DNA of 64,000 nt from Synechococcus sp. RS9916 (GCF_000153825.1 NZ_DS022299.1:1390869-1454868); one strand, 5' to 3'; counted from the stretch's first letter, positions 15,703-26,262 are shown. Notes: generated from the letters alone by a model not told the origin. A program made the numbers and translations.

Positions 15703-16164
15703 TCAGTCCATCATCGAGAACATCAGGTCTCCGGAGCAGACCAGCTGACCATCCACGGTGGCCTCGGCTTTCACCTTGCCGAACCGCTTCCGCTTAAGGC
15801 TGACCAACTCGCAACTGATGCGCAGCTGATCACCGGGCACCACAGGCCTGCGGAAGCGAACACCATCAATTCCGGCGAACACAAACAGGCCATTGGGCAG
15901 ATCGGGCATCTGCTTCACGATCAGGCCACCCACCTGGGCCATCGCTTCCACGATCAACACCCCGGGCATCAAAGGCCTGTCAGGGAAATGGCCCTGAAAC
16001 TGGGGTTCATTGAGGGTGATGTTTTTGATCGCCACCGCACGCACGCCGGGCTCGTGCTCCAGCACCCGATCCACCAGAGCGAAGGGATAGCGATGGGGCA
16101 GCAACCCCATGATCTGCTCGCTGTTGAGGAGCGGTTCCGCGGGTGTGGTGGAAGCCTGGGTCAA
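15703..16164 (-). CDS. fabZ: 3-hydroxyacyl-ACP dehydratase FabZ
   Basis: FabZ dehydrates 3-hydroxyacyl-ACP in fatty acid elongation and competes with LpxA for hydroxyacyl-ACP. The 153-residue hotdog-fold protein has [13 protein letters not shown] and the catalytic His/Glu region [22 protein letters not shown]. Its place between lpxC and lpxA is the classic bacterial arrangement and balances lipid A with phospholipid synthesis. Confidence 0.96.
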   Translation of the reverse strand: MTQASTTPAEPLLNSEQIMGLLPHRYPFALVDRVLEHEPGVRAVAIKNITLNEPQFQGHFPDRPLMPGVLIVEAMAQVGGLIVKQMPDLPNGLFVFAGIDGVRFRRPVVPGDQLRISCELVSLKRKRFGKVKAEATVDGQLVCSGDLMFSMMD

Positions 16165-16170
16165 GGGAAT

Positions 16171-17028
16171 TCAGCTGGAGGACAGGGGAGTGGCAACGAG
16201 AGCGGCAGCCAGGTCGGTGTGCAGTCCATGGGAGCCCCGATAGACCAGCACCTGCGCCGAAGGCAAGCCAACCAGAGCCAGATCGCCAATCAAGTCGAGC
16301 AGCTTATGGCGCACCGGCTCATCATCGAACCTCAGGGGTGGATTGAGCCAGTGATCCCCGTCACAGACCAGGGCGTTATCAAGGGCTCCCCCCTGAATCA
16401 ACCCGGCAGCGCGCAACTGCTCCACCTGCTCACGAAACCCGAAGGTGCGGGCCGGGGCGATCTCGCTCACGAACAGCTCCGGGGTAAGGGTGAGGCTGAA
16501 CTGCTGACGACCAATCGCCGGCTGGGGGAAATCAATCGCGCCCACGACGCTGAACTGGTCGGCTGGAACGGCCGTGATCACACTGGAGCCCCGATGCTTC
16601 ACCAGCGGCTGCTCCAGGCTGGGGCGCGGAACACGCGGCGATGCTGCAGGCACAAGGCCCACGTCCGCGATCGCCTCCACCCATCCCAGGGCCGAACCAT
16701 CCAGGAGCGGCACCTCCGCACCACTCACCCGCAGCTCCGCATGGGTGATGCCCGTGCCCGCGAGGGCAGCCAGCAAATGCTCCACCGTGGCCAGACGACG
16801 CTCCCCGAAATCGAGGGTGGTGCAGAGCTGACTGTCGCGCACCTGACTGGGAGCCAGCTGCACGGGGGCACCACTGGACTCGTCGTCCCACGACACCCAG
16901 TACCCGGGGCGCTCGCTCGGCAGCAGCGTGACCGAGACATCCACACCACTGTGGAGGCCAACACCCGAGCGGGTGATGGCACCAGCAAGGGTCCAGGCGC
17001 CGTCGTAATCGACAGGCCAGATCTGCAT
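16171..17028 (-). CDS. lpxC: UDP-3-O-acyl-GlcNAc deacetylase
   Basis: LpxC is the zinc enzyme that commits the precursor to lipid A. The 285-residue protein begins in the usual way (LAGAITRSGVGLHSGVDVSVTL). It has the zinc-ligand regions TVEHLLAALAGTGI and VRHKLLDLIGDLALVG. It starts on the last base of the BamA stop and is followed by fabZ after 6 bases. In E. coli LpxC is controlled by proteolysis; no such signal can be seen here. Confidence 0.95.
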   Translation of the reverse strand: MQIWPVDYDGAWTLAGAITRSGVGLHSGVDVSVTLLPSERPGYWVSWDDESSGAPVQLAPSQVRDSQLCTTLDFGERRLATVEHLLAALAGTGITHAELRVSGAEVPLLDGSALGWVEAIADVGLVPAASPRVPRPSLEQPLVKHRGSSVITAVPADQFSVVGAIDFPQPAIGRQQFSLTLTPELFVSEIAPARTFGFREQVEQLRAAGLIQGGALDNALVCDGDHWLNPPLRFDDEPVRHKLLDLIGDLALVGLPSAQVLVYRGSHGLHTDLAAALVATPLSSS

Positions 17029-19346
17029 CAGAACTTCCAGCCGACGCCGAGGTTGAAGCGCCAGTCACCGGTGAAGTCTTGGCTGGCGACCTCCAGTCGC
17101 AGCGGGCCCACAGGGGTGGTGACGATCACACCCGTACCGACCGAGAAACCGGAACCGGGCTTCTCCAGTAGTTGACCAGGCCTGCCGGGCACATTGGCTT
17201 GGGAGCCGAAATCGGTGCCGGCATCCGCAAAGATCTCACCGGAGAAGATGCTGATGATCGGGAAGCGGTATTCGATCGTGGCTTCACCGAAGCTGCGGCC
17301 CACGGCCAGATCGCAGTCATACCAACCACGCACGGAGTTGGAACCACCCAGACAGAACGCTTCGTAGGGGGGGAGCTGGCCAAGCACCGTGCCCGCCTTC
17401 AGCTGAATGCCGATCGCCTGCGGGCAGTTGGCCTTTTCACCGGGCTTGGGACGGCAGCCTTTGGCGATGCGCAACCAGTTGACCGGGATGAAGTGGGTGT
17501 AGGTGGTGCGAACACGGTTGAAGGTGGGGGAGTTCTCACCAACGGAGACGAACTGCTCCGTACCGAAACTGAAGAAGTTGCCCGACGTTGGGTTCCGCGG
17601 ATCGTTGAGGTTGCTGTAGGTCGCAGCGAAACGCAGACCGGCCAGGTTGTTCTCCGTGGCGCAGTTGAAGGACACACACACAACCTCGTCGTTGGGGATG
17701 CGGTGGTCTTCGATGTTTCGGTTCGGGAGCGCGTAAACGCGGGAATCACCGTTGAAGTTGATCGGCCGCACGTTCTGCACGTTGAGGCCCACCAACACGT
17801 TCCAGGGAACGCTCTTGTAGGGATCACCGCCATTGAGGGGGCGGGCAAAGATCACATTGCCGCCGACCCGCTGGAGGGCCACGGAATCACCCTCGAACTC
17901 AAACCAACTGGTCTTGGGGAAGTCGTTATCGGCTTTGGTGACGCTCTTGAACTTGTCGGTGTTGAACGAGCTCGGGGGATTGGTGATCGAATAGGCGTAC
18001 TGACCACCGTTGTCGGCGTAGTCGCGCAGGGTGAGGATGTTGCCGTTGTCCTGGCTCTGGAACACCTGAGGCACTTCACGGCTCAGGAACAGCGACGTGC
18101 GGAATGAGGTGCGGTGCTGATCGCCCTTGATCCAGGGATCGGTGAAGGTGAAGTTGGCCAGACCGCCGTACTGGCCGTAGGTGATATTGAGCGCGAGGTT
18201 CCAAGCCCGGCCCAGCAGGTTGGTGTCAGCCAACTGCACCTGACCGAACACACCCTGGCTCTGGCTGTACCCCAGACCACCCGAAAGAGAACCGGTCGAC
18301 TGCTCGACGATGCCGAGGATGATGGTGACGCTGCCGGGCTCACCGGCCACGGGCTTGAGGGTCACCTTCACATCGCTGAACAGGGAAGTGCCGTAAAGAC
18401 GCTTGAGGTCCCCTTCCAGCTGGGTGCGATTGAAGGGCTGACCCGGCTGGATCGAGATCTCGCGGGTCACCACCCAGGGCCGTGTCTTGCCCTTGATCGG
18501 CTCACCCTTGTCGTTGGTGGCCTCGCCCTCCTTGTTGAGGAACTGAACCTCAACACCAGCGACGGTGCCGATCACCACCTTGAGCTGCACCACCCCCTCA
18601 GGGCTGACGCGGCTCGGCCCTGACACCCGCGCCAGGGAATAGCCCTCCTTGGTGTACCAGCCCTGCAGCTCCTTCATGCGCAGCTGCAGCTCATTGAGGT
18701 TGAGCGTGCGGCCGTAATCAGAACTGAAGGTGTCAGCGATCACGCTGGCGGGGATTTTGGAATCCTCCGGCTCCAGCTCCACCTTGGTGAGCACCGGGTT
18801 CGGCACCACCTGCACTTGCAGCTTCACCCCCAGGGGGCCGTCAACGGGTTCGATCCGCACATCGGAGAACCAGCCGGTGGCGTAGATCGCATCCAGATCG
18901 AGCTTGAGCTGGTCGCGGGTGACGCGGCTGCCTGGGCGCACCCCCATGGCGTCATAGGCCGCCAGCTCAAGGCGCTCCTGCTCCGGATGGCCGGCAATGC
19001 CTTCGATCACCACCTCACTGATCAGCACCCTGGGCTGTTCCGGTGGCTGCTCCTGAATCGGTTGTGCGACTGGGTTAGCAGCAGGCGCTGGGGTCACCTC
19101 GAGGGAGTCCACCTCAGTGGCCTCCACCTGCTCGCCATCGGTCGAGGCATCGCCGTCCTCTGTAGAGCCCTCCAGCACATCCACGGTGATGGCTTCGGTC
19201 TCCGTGACCGTTTCGGCATCCGCTGATGCAGGACTCTCGTCCTGAGCGCGCACCGGAGCCGTGGCCAGAAGCGGCAGGGCCAGTGCCAGGCCCAGCGCCC
19301 CCTGCCGAACGGCGTCCTTGGTCCGGCTGGAGGAGAAGTTGACCAT
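17028..19346 (-). CDS. bamA: Outer membrane assembly protein, Omp85/BamA family
   Basis: This 772-residue protein inserts beta-barrel proteins into the outer membrane. It starts with a signal peptide (LGLALALPLLATAPVRAQ). An acidic, Thr/Glu/Pro-rich low-complexity stretch follows (about 36-105), then three POTRA-like domains (VLISEVVIEGIAGHPEQERLEL and the next two). The C-terminal barrel contains the VRGW variant of the VRGY motif and ends in GWKF, an aromatic C-terminus that fits an outer-membrane barrel. Cyanobacterial Omp85 proteins characteristically have three POTRA domains. It sits between purC and lpxC in the same orientation. Confidence 0.93.
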   Translation of the reverse strand: MVNFSSSRTKDAVRQGALGLALALPLLATAPVRAQDESPASADAETVTETEAITVDVLEGSTEDGDASTDGEQVEATEVDSLEVTPAPAANPVAQPIQEQPPEQPRVLISEVVIEGIAGHPEQERLELAAYDAMGVRPGSRVTRDQLKLDLDAIYATGWFSDVRIEPVDGPLGVKLQVQVVPNPVLTKVELEPEDSKIPASVIADTFSSDYGRTLNLNELQLRMKELQGWYTKEGYSLARVSGPSRVSPEGVVQLKVVIGTVAGVEVQFLNKEGEATNDKGEPIKGKTRPWVVTREISIQPGQPFNRTQLEGDLKRLYGTSLFSDVKVTLKPVAGEPGSVTIILGIVEQSTGSLSGGLGYSQSQGVFGQVQLADTNLLGRAWNLALNITYGQYGGLANFTFTDPWIKGDQHRTSFRTSLFLSREVPQVFQSQDNGNILTLRDYADNGGQYAYSITNPPSSFNTDKFKSVTKADNDFPKTSWFEFEGDSVALQRVGGNVIFARPLNGGDPYKSVPWNVLVGLNVQNVRPINFNGDSRVYALPNRNIEDHRIPNDEVVCVSFNCATENNLAGLRFAATYSNLNDPRNPTSGNFFSFGTEQFVSVGENSPTFNRVRTTYTHFIPVNWLRIAKGCRPKPGEKANCPQAIGIQLKAGTVLGQLPPYEAFCLGGSNSVRGWYDCDLAVGRSFGEATIEYRFPIISIFSGEIFADAGTDFGSQANVPGRPGQLLEKPGSGFSVGTGVIVTTPVGPLRLEVASQDFTGDWRFNLGVGWKF

Positions 19347-19391
19347 GAAAGGAGGAGGAGTCGGCCCAAAAGCCGCTAAGTCCTCGCGACC

Positions 19392-20144
19392 TTACCCGCA
19401 GTTGCGGGGGTTCGGGCAGGCCCCTTGGACCCGTTTGCAGACCTCCCCGTAGGCCTCGATCACCCCACCGAGATCTTGACGGAAACGATCCTTGTCGAGA
19501 ATTCGCTCCTGGGGATCGGTCGTGCGCAGGTCCCACAGCCGGCAGGTGTCAGGACTGATCTCATCAGCCACCACCAGCTCCCCTGCGGTGTTGCAACCGA
19601 GTTCGAGCTTGAAATCCACCAGCTGAAGATCAAGGCTGCGGAAAAAGGGCACCAGGGCAGCGTTGACATGACGGGCCAGGCGCTCGATCGCCACGCGCTG
19701 TTCTGCAGTCACAAGTTGCAGCAACTCAAGACGGGCCTCGGTCAGCAAAGGATCACCGAAGGCATCGTCTTTGTAATAGAGGTCAAGCAGGGCTGGCTCC
19801 AGGCTGGTGCCAGGGGCAATCGGGGTTTGCTTGCAGAGCGATCCGGTGGCCACATTGCGCAGCACCACCTCCAGAGGGATCACCTCCACCTTCTGGACGG
19901 CCATCCAGGTCTCGTCCACCAGACCCAGATAGTGGGTCGGGATCCCGTCGCGTTCGAGCACCTCAAACAGGCGCGCTGAGATCTGACAGTTCAGGCGGCC
20001 TTTGTCTTCAATCTGCTCACGCTTGAGGGCATTAAATGCCGTGGCGTCGTTCTTGTACTCGACCAGCACCCGGTCGTCCTGATCGACGGCATACACACGC
20101 TTGGCCTTGCCCTCATAGAGCAGAGCACCGTGGGAGAGGGTCAT
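19392..20144 (-). CDS. purC: SAICAR synthetase
   Basis: PurC joins aspartate to CAIR in purine synthesis, using ATP. The 250-residue protein begins [32 protein letters not shown]. It has the signature LVDFKLELG and the [12 protein letters not shown] stretch. Its start overlaps the stop of the upstream secreted-protein gene by 4 nt. The bamA gene follows after 45 bases. Another purine gene, purD, lies divergently about 1.1 kb away. Confidence 0.96.
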   Translation of the reverse strand: MTLSHGALLYEGKAKRVYAVDQDDRVLVEYKNDATAFNALKREQIEDKGRLNCQISARLFEVLERDGIPTHYLGLVDETWMAVQKVEVIPLEVVLRNVATGSLCKQTPIAPGTSLEPALLDLYYKDDAFGDPLLTEARLELLQLVTAEQRVAIERLARHVNAALVPFFRSLDLQLVDFKLELGCNTAGELVVADEISPDTCRLWDLRTTDPQERILDKDRFRQDLGGVIEAYGEVCKRVQGACPNPRNCG

Positions 20145-21142
20145 GGATTCGCAGGCGTAACGGGACCAGCTGGCCCTGGCTTGATTGATTCTTCCAGGGA
20201 GGACTGCCCGGCCTGGTCCCGGGGGGAACGCAACTGGCGTTCCAGCTCGGCACGCTGACGGTCCTGCTCAGGGGACTCCGTCCCGTCCTGGAGCAGTTGC
20301 CAAAGGGTGTAACGGTCATCCACCCGGGTGGCCAACCGCTCCAAGCGGGCCCGCGGCCGTGCACCGTCGCCACCAGCATTGCGTTCCAAGCGCAATTGCA
20401 GCCGCAGCAATTCCTCTGCAAGCGCCCAGGCCTCCGCCGCTGCAGCCTGATCGAGAGCCGCTTCAATCAACTGGCTGGCATCGTGCTGACCGAGCATTTC
20501 CAGCCAACGGGCAGCGAGCCCCAAACGCTCCGCCGCCACCAGCCCTGGTGTCTGAGCACTGAGCGCCACAGCCGCCGCTCGATCGAGGCGCCCCAAAGCC
20601 GCTTCATGCAAAGCCAGTTGATCCAGGGCCGAACGGGTTAACGGCAGTCCAGCGTCGCTCTCTCCCACCTCCACCTGCAGTGCTTCCAGGCGCGAAAGAT
20701 CGCCATCCGCAAGCCGACGCAGCGCCAGAACCGCAGCCTCGTGATCCAAGGCTGCAGATGCCGCTCGCCAAGACAGCAGCAACCACTCCTGCCGCTGGAG
20801 GCCGGGGCCAGGGCCGTAGCGCGTGAGCACCCGCCGCGCACTCCCGGGTGCGCGGCACGCCAACAACGCCCGAGCATTGGCGGTCACCACCGCAAACGGC
20901 TGCGGAGCCGGGGCCACCAGCATCAACCGCTCGCGCAGGTCACGCATCCGTTGGCCCAACCCGAAGCGGGCCGCATCGCGGCAGGCCCCATCCAGTTGAG
21001 CCAGATTCCCGCTCTCGAGCACCTGGAGATACTCCGCTTCCGCCATCGGTTGGCTCGGCGGCGGCGCCGCAGCTGCGGCTGGCTCCACAGGCAGGGGAGC
21101 GGCTGCCAGCAGCAGGGAGATGGAGAGGGAGGGAATCCCCAT
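20141..21142 (-). CDS. Secreted alpha-helical protein, unknown
   Basis: This 333-residue protein has an N-terminal signal ([25 protein letters not shown]). The rest is Ala/Leu/Arg-rich with repeated short helices, resembling a TPR-like solenoid (for example [24 protein letters not shown]). I start it at 21142; the frame is open to 21322, but that extension is proline- and glycine-rich and would run into the purD promoter. It overlaps purC by 4 nt and heads the string that includes bamA and the lpx genes, so an envelope role is plausible but unproven. Confidence 0.65.
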   Translation of the reverse strand: MGIPSLSISLLLAAAPLPVEPAAAAAPPPSQPMAEAEYLQVLESGNLAQLDGACRDAARFGLGQRMRDLRERLMLVAPAPQPFAVVTANARALLACRAPGSARRVLTRYGPGPGLQRQEWLLLSWRAASAALDHEAAVLALRRLADGDLSRLEALQVEVGESDAGLPLTRSALDQLALHEAALGRLDRAAAVALSAQTPGLVAAERLGLAARWLEMLGQHDASQLIEAALDQAAAAEAWALAEELLRLQLRLERNAGGDGARPRARLERLATRVDDRYTLWQLLQDGTESPEQDRQRAELERQLRSPRDQAGQSSLEESIKPGPAGPVTPANP

Positions 21143-21241
21143 GGGGCAGCCGTTCAACAAAGATGGACGCAGATCGACCCAGGCGCTCGTGCCCGGCGAT
21201 CCGCTCAAACCTAAGGGCCCTGCCCCGCCCGATTCGCTGCC

Positions 21242-22573
21242 ATGGCCAACTCCGCTTCCGGTCTCCAGTCGCTTCCCGCCCTGCAGAGGGTGCTTGTGGT
21301 CGGCAGTGGTGGTCGGGAACATGCCCTGGGTTGGGCCTTGAGCCGCTGCCCGGGCATCGAAAAGGTGTGGGTCAGTCCGGGGAATGGCGGTGTTCCGGAT
21401 CCCGCGTCAGCAGGCGACGCGGGCTACTGCCGCTTGACAATTGCCGAAAGCGATCACGCCGCACTGCTGGACCATTGCCGCAGCGCCTCGGTGGACCTCG
21501 TGGTGGTGGGCCCGGAAGCACCCCTGGCCGCCGGACTAGCGGATCACTTGCGGGATGCAGGGGTCGCCGTGTTCGGCCCGAGCGCCGATGGGGCCCAACT
21601 GGAAGCGAGCAAGGCCTGGGCCAAGCAACTGATGCAGGACGCCTCCATTCCCACCGCCGGCCATTGGTCGATCAGCAGTGCTGAGGAGGGTCTTGCCGTT
21701 CTTGAGCAGATTCAACGGCCCCTGGTGGTGAAAGCCGATGGCCTGGCGGCCGGCAAAGGCGTCACCGTTGCGACAAGCGTGGAGGAATCCGCCAACGCGA
21801 TCCGCGAGGCTTTCGGCGGGCGATTCGGCTCGGCCGGGGAGCGGGTAGTGCTGGAGGAATGCCTGCAGGGACCGGAGGTGTCGGTGTTCGCTCTCTGCGA
21901 CGGCGAGCGCATGGTGATCCTGCCGCCAGCCCAGGATCACAAGCGCCTGCTGGATGGGGATCAAGGCCCCAACACCGGCGGTATGGGGGCCTATGCGCCA
22001 GCCCCTTTGCTGGATGGCGAGGGCCTTGAAACCGTGCGTCAGCTTGTGCTGAAACCCACCCTCAAAGCGCTACGGGAGCGGGGCATCAATTATCGCGGCG
22101 TGATTTACGCGGGCTTGATGCTCACCCAAGACGGGCCCCAGGTGATCGAATACAACTGCCGGTTCGGGGACCCGGAGTGCCAGACCCTGATGCCACTGAT
22201 GGGGCCGGAACTGGCCCAGGTGCTTCAGGCCTGCGCCCTCGGACGCCTCGATCTGGCCCCAAGCTTGACCATCGAGGCCGACTGCAGCGTCTGCGTGGTG
22301 GCCGCGGCGGCCGGCTATCCGGAGGCACCGCGCAAAGGCGATGCCATCCAGGTCGATCTGCAACCCGGCGCGAATCACCAGCTGTTCCACGCCGGCACGT
22401 GCCGCGATGACCAGGGCCGCTTGTTGAGCTCCGGTGGCCGGGTGCTGACGATGACCGCCCAAGGCACTGATTTCGATCAAGCCTTCGCCAGCGCGTACCA
22501 GGCTCTCGAGCAGGTGCGCTTCGATGGCATGCACTACCGCCGTGACATCGGCCATCAGGTGCGGCAGCCCTAG
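21242..22573 (+). CDS. purD: Phosphoribosylamine--glycine ligase
   Basis: PurD makes glycinamide ribonucleotide, the second step of purine synthesis. The 443-residue ATP-grasp enzyme starts with RVLVVGSGGREHALGWAL. It has FGPSADGAQLEASKAWAKQLM and the ATP-binding LVVKADGLAAGKGVTVA, then HKRLLDGDQGPNTGGMGAYAP. It is divergent from the secreted-protein/purC string, with 99 bases between, and is followed by nblS after 26 bases. Confidence 0.96.
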   Translation: MANSASGLQSLPALQRVLVVGSGGREHALGWALSRCPGIEKVWVSPGNGGVPDPASAGDAGYCRLTIAESDHAALLDHCRSASVDLVVVGPEAPLAAGLADHLRDAGVAVFGPSADGAQLEASKAWAKQLMQDASIPTAGHWSISSAEEGLAVLEQIQRPLVVKADGLAAGKGVTVATSVEESANAIREAFGGRFGSAGERVVLEECLQGPEVSVFALCDGERMVILPPAQDHKRLLDGDQGPNTGGMGAYAPAPLLDGEGLETVRQLVLKPTLKALRERGINYRGVIYAGLMLTQDGPQVIEYNCRFGDPECQTLMPLMGPELAQVLQACALGRLDLAPSLTIEADCSVCVVAAAAGYPEAPRKGDAIQVDLQPGANHQLFHAGTCRDDQGRLLSSGGRVLTMTAQGTDFDQAFASAYQALEQVRFDGMHYRRDIGHQVRQP

Positions 22574-22599
22574 GCTCGCTGTCACGCACTGCGGCGGCG

Positions 22600-24651
22600 A
22601 TGGTCTCCAGCAACCCACCTGCTTCTGAGCCCGCTGCAGAGGCTGCCCCGTCGTGGTGGCAGCGCTTCAGTGGCTGGTGGGCTGAATTCAGCCTTCAGAC
22701 CAAACTCCTGGCCATTGCCACCCTGGTGGTGAGTCTGGTGATGACCGGCATCACCTTCTTTGCGCTCAACGGCATCCAACGGGATGCCGTGATGAACGAC
22801 ACGCGCTACGCCAGAGATCTTGGGCTGCTACTGGCGGGCAATGTCACCGAGCTGGTGGACCATGGCCATGATCGCGAGCTGGCCAATGTGGCCGAAAAGT
22901 TCTGGCGGTCCAGCACCAGCCTCCGCTACATCTTTTTCGCCGATCCCGAGGGTGTGGTCTATCTGGGCATCCCCATCAGCGGCAGTGCCGCCGGTGGCAC
23001 CAGCGACCTACGCCTGAACCGCAGGCTGCAACTGCCGGCAGAGCTGCAGACCCGTCCCCAGAACCCTTTAGTGCGTCAACACCTGACCCCCCAGGGGAAG
23101 GTGACCGATGTCTTCGTTCCCCTGGTCCGCAATGGCCGCTATCTGGGCGTTCTGGCCCTGGGGGTCAATCCCAGCGAAACGGGCTTGGCCAGCGCGGCGC
23201 TCACGCGAGAAGTCACCGTGGCGGTGTTCATCTCCATCTGGGTTCTGGTGATCCTGGGGGCGGTGTTCAACGCCCTCACCATCACCCGCCCGGTGAAGGA
23301 ATTGCTGCGGGGTGTCCGTCGCATCGCTCGAGGCGACTTCCAGACCCGCATTGGTCTTCCGGTGGGGGGCGAACTGGGCGAACTGCTCGATGGCTTCAAC
23401 GCAATGGCCTCCCAGCTCCAGGCCTATGACGCCGCCAACATTGAGGAGCTGACCGCCGCGCAGGTTAAGCAGGCCTCCTTAATTGCCACCATGGCGGATG
23501 GAGCTGTGCTCCTGGATGCCCAGGGGCAGATCGTGCTGGCCAACCCCACAGCCCGCCGGTTGTTCCGCTGGGAAGGTCGCAAGCTCGAGGGGCAGGACTT
23601 CCTCGGTGAACTGCCGGAATTGCTCTCCGTCGAACTGCACAGCACCTTGGATGCCGTGCTGTGCAACTCCGCCGACAGCAACGAATTACGCAGCAGCGCC
23701 GGGGAGCCGCCCCGCACCCTGCGCTTTGTGTTCCAAGCGGTGCGCGATGCCAGCGGGGAAAGCCTGAAAGGCATCGCCGTCACCATTCAAGACCTCACCC
23801 GCGAAGTCGAACTCAACGCCGCCCAAAGTCGTTTCATCAGCAACGTCTCCCACGAACTGCGCACACCGCTGTTCAACATCAAGAGCTACGTCGAAACCCT
23901 GCATGATCTCGGTGATCAACTGAGTGCAGACGAGCAAAAAGAGTTTCTTGGCGTCGCCAATGACGAAACCGATCGGCTGACCCGCCTGGTCAACGATGTT
24001 CTCGACCTGTCCCGACTGGAGTCGGGCCGAGTGGTTCAGTTCGAACCCGTCAGTCTGCGGCCGGCGATGGAACAGACCCTGCGCACCTATCGGCTCAATG
24101 CCGAGGACCGCCAGGTGGACCTACGCCTGGAGGTGGCACCGGATCTGCCGGAAGTGCTGGGCAACTGGGATCTGATTCTGCAGGTGCTCGACAACCTGGT
24201 GGGCAACGCCCTCAAGTTCAGCCGACCGGGAGGGCCGCTCATGCTCCGGGCCTACGCCTGGCCCGACAGCTGCGAGGTGAAGGACCAGGCCATCGTGGGC
24301 AGTGAAGGCCCCACCTGCGCGCTCACCTCCCCTTTACCGAAGCTGCGCATTGAAATCGCCGACACCGGCTGTGGCATCAGTGAAGCGGATCAACAGCGTA
24401 TCTTCGATCGGTTTTACAGAGTCGAAAACGCTGTGCACACCGAAGTGGGGACAGGCCTCGGACTCTCGATCGTGCGCGGAATCATCGAGAAACACGGCAG
24501 CCAGGTGTTCATGGTCAGCGAACCCGACGTCGGCACCACCTTCTGGTTCGACCTTCCCTTAGCCGCTGCCGACCAGGACGAGCTGGCGCTTCAAGCGGAA
24601 CGCCAGAACCGACGGCAACAGGCCGACCTCGAAGAGCAACTCAGCTCCTGA
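22600..24651 (+). CDS. nblS: Sensor histidine kinase NblS
   Basis: NblS (Hik33/DspA) is the conserved cyanobacterial membrane kinase that responds to high light and nutrient stress and signals to RpaB-type regulators. The 683-residue protein has membrane helices near 34-56 and 202-224, then HAMP, PAS (about 290-400), HisKA with phospho-His418 (NVSHELRTP), and HATPase (GNALKFSRPG, DTGCGISEADQQRIFDRFYR, GTGLGLSIVRG). No response regulator gene is adjacent. It ends 6 bases from the convergent kaiC stop. The name rests on length, domain order and family memory. Confidence 0.9.
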   Translation: MVSSNPPASEPAAEAAPSWWQRFSGWWAEFSLQTKLLAIATLVVSLVMTGITFFALNGIQRDAVMNDTRYARDLGLLLAGNVTELVDHGHDRELANVAEKFWRSSTSLRYIFFADPEGVVYLGIPISGSAAGGTSDLRLNRRLQLPAELQTRPQNPLVRQHLTPQGKVTDVFVPLVRNGRYLGVLALGVNPSETGLASAALTREVTVAVFISIWVLVILGAVFNALTITRPVKELLRGVRRIARGDFQTRIGLPVGGELGELLDGFNAMASQLQAYDAANIEELTAAQVKQASLIATMADGAVLLDAQGQIVLANPTARRLFRWEGRKLEGQDFLGELPELLSVELHSTLDAVLCNSADSNELRSSAGEPPRTLRFVFQAVRDASGESLKGIAVTIQDLTREVELNAAQSRFISNVSHELRTPLFNIKSYVETLHDLGDQLSADEQKEFLGVANDETDRLTRLVNDVLDLSRLESGRVVQFEPVSLRPAMEQTLRTYRLNAEDRQVDLRLEVAPDLPEVLGNWDLILQVLDNLVGNALKFSRPGGPLMLRAYAWPDSCEVKDQAIVGSEGPTCALTSPLPKLRIEIADTGCGISEADQQRIFDRFYRVENAVHTEVGTGLGLSIVRGIIEKHGSQVFMVSEPDVGTTFWFDLPLAAADQDELALQAERQNRRQQADLEEQLSS

Positions 24652-24657
24652 GGGCCA

Positions 24658-26196
24658 TCAGGCGTCGGGATTCACACCGCGGACAATCCGCGACAGCTCG
24701 CTGCGCTCATCGGTGGTGATCCGGTGCGGAACACCACTAATGATGCGCTCGAAGTTAGAGAAGGAGTCCTTGATCTCCGGACCATTGCCCGTGATCACGA
24801 ATTCACGGATGCCTTTGTCGTGCCAAGAGCCACGCATCTTGAACACGTTGAGAGCACGAGCCATCTCACCGTGGATCTCCACGTACTGAAGCATCAAGAT
24901 CGTGTCGGTGATGGTGGAAATATGAGAGTCGGTAATCGAATGACTCCCCATAAATTCCTCCGATGTGTTCGTAAAGAAACCAGCGATTTCTTCCTGCTTG
25001 GCATACCCAGTGACCCCGATCACAAACTGGCGGAAGGCGTTATGGCTTACACCTCGGGCAAGAGCCGATAGAGAGTCGATCGCCATCCGAGACGGCTTGA
25101 ACTGATTGATCTCCGTCTTGATGATCTGGAGGTGATCCTCAAGGCCCGTGGATTCGGGATAGGCACAGATAATCTTCAGCAGCCCATCCTGCTCCATCTG
25201 CTCAAAATCAATTCCCCAACTTGTGGCGTTGCGCAGCAACTGGGCCCGCGACTCCTCATAGGCAAAGAGGATGGCTCGCTCCTTATTGCGGCAGGCATCC
25301 TCAATGAATTTCGACACCAGCAAGGTCTTGCCCGTACCGGTGGCGCCGGTGGCCAGAATGATCGAATCCTTGAAGAATCCTCCGCCACACATATCGTCGA
25401 GTCGCTGCACGCCTGAGCTGACGCGCACGTTGGACGACCGCTGCGTCAGACGCATGGCCCCAAGTGGGAAGATGCTGATGCCGTGGGCGCCCATGGTGAA
25501 GGGAAACTCACCCTTCATGTGCGTGGTACCGCGCAGCTTGAGGATTTCAACCGTGCGGCGACGGCGCTCACCCTCCAGCACATTGCGGAGAATCACGACA
25601 TTGTCGGACACGAATTCCTCAACCCCATAACGGGCAATGGGGCCGTATTCATCAATGCGCTCGGTGGTCATCACCGTGGTGACCCCGATTTCCTTGAGAC
25701 GGGCAATCAGCCGGAAGATCTCGCGTCGCACCACGAACACAGCGTCATACTGCTGGAACACAGCCGTGATCGAGTCAATGGCCACCCGCTTGGCCTTGTA
25801 TTTGCGGATGGCGTAATTAATGCGCTCAATCAGGCCTGAGAGGTCAAAACTACCGGCAACATCCTGACCATCAGGATCCGGAGAGGCGTCGAGGATGAAG
25901 AGCTTATCCTGCTCCACCATCTCCTGAAGATTCCAGCCAAAACTGGCCGCATTGCGAAGAATATCGAGCGGCGACTCTTCAAACGTGACAAAAATCCCAG
26001 GCTCATCGAAATGGGCGATGCCGTTGTGCAGAAAATGCAGCGAAAAAACCGTTTTTCCTGTGCCAGAGGTGCCGCTGATCAGCGTGCTACGCCCAATCGG
26101 CAAACCGCCATGGCAGACATCATCAAAGCCCTCGATCCCTGTCGGGAGCTTCTGAACCTGCATCTGAGGAGAGCCCGTGGATCCTGAGATCTTCAT
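24658..26196 (-). CDS. kaiC: Circadian clock ATPase/autokinase KaiC
   Basis: KaiC is the hexameric core of the cyanobacterial clock. The 512-residue protein has two RecA-like halves with P-loops GTSGTGKT (42-49) and GATGTGKT (about 282-290). The phosphorylation pair is Ser427-Thr428 in SHISTITDT, equivalent to S431/T432 of Synechococcus elongatus. The paired catalytic glutamates are in FVTFEESP and LFAYEESRA. It follows kaiB after 66 bases. All key residues are present, so the phosphorylation cycle should work. Confidence 0.98.
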   Translation of the reverse strand: MKISGSTGSPQMQVQKLPTGIEGFDDVCHGGLPIGRSTLISGTSGTGKTVFSLHFLHNGIAHFDEPGIFVTFEESPLDILRNAASFGWNLQEMVEQDKLFILDASPDPDGQDVAGSFDLSGLIERINYAIRKYKAKRVAIDSITAVFQQYDAVFVVRREIFRLIARLKEIGVTTVMTTERIDEYGPIARYGVEEFVSDNVVILRNVLEGERRRRTVEILKLRGTTHMKGEFPFTMGAHGISIFPLGAMRLTQRSSNVRVSSGVQRLDDMCGGGFFKDSIILATGATGTGKTLLVSKFIEDACRNKERAILFAYEESRAQLLRNATSWGIDFEQMEQDGLLKIICAYPESTGLEDHLQIIKTEINQFKPSRMAIDSLSALARGVSHNAFRQFVIGVTGYAKQEEIAGFFTNTSEEFMGSHSITDSHISTITDTILMLQYVEIHGEMARALNVFKMRGSWHDKGIREFVITGNGPEIKDSFSNFERIISGVPHRITTDERSELSRIVRGVNPDA

Positions 26197-26262
26197 GACG
26201 TCACTGGATTACTCGAACGTTAATCAGAGGAAAGAGACTTGGCCGAATGACCACGAATCGTC

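Noticed and set aside
15988-17175. Open plus-strand frame of 395 codons opposite fabZ, lpxC and bamA
   Set aside because: It crosses three certain genes on the other strand and shows no motif.
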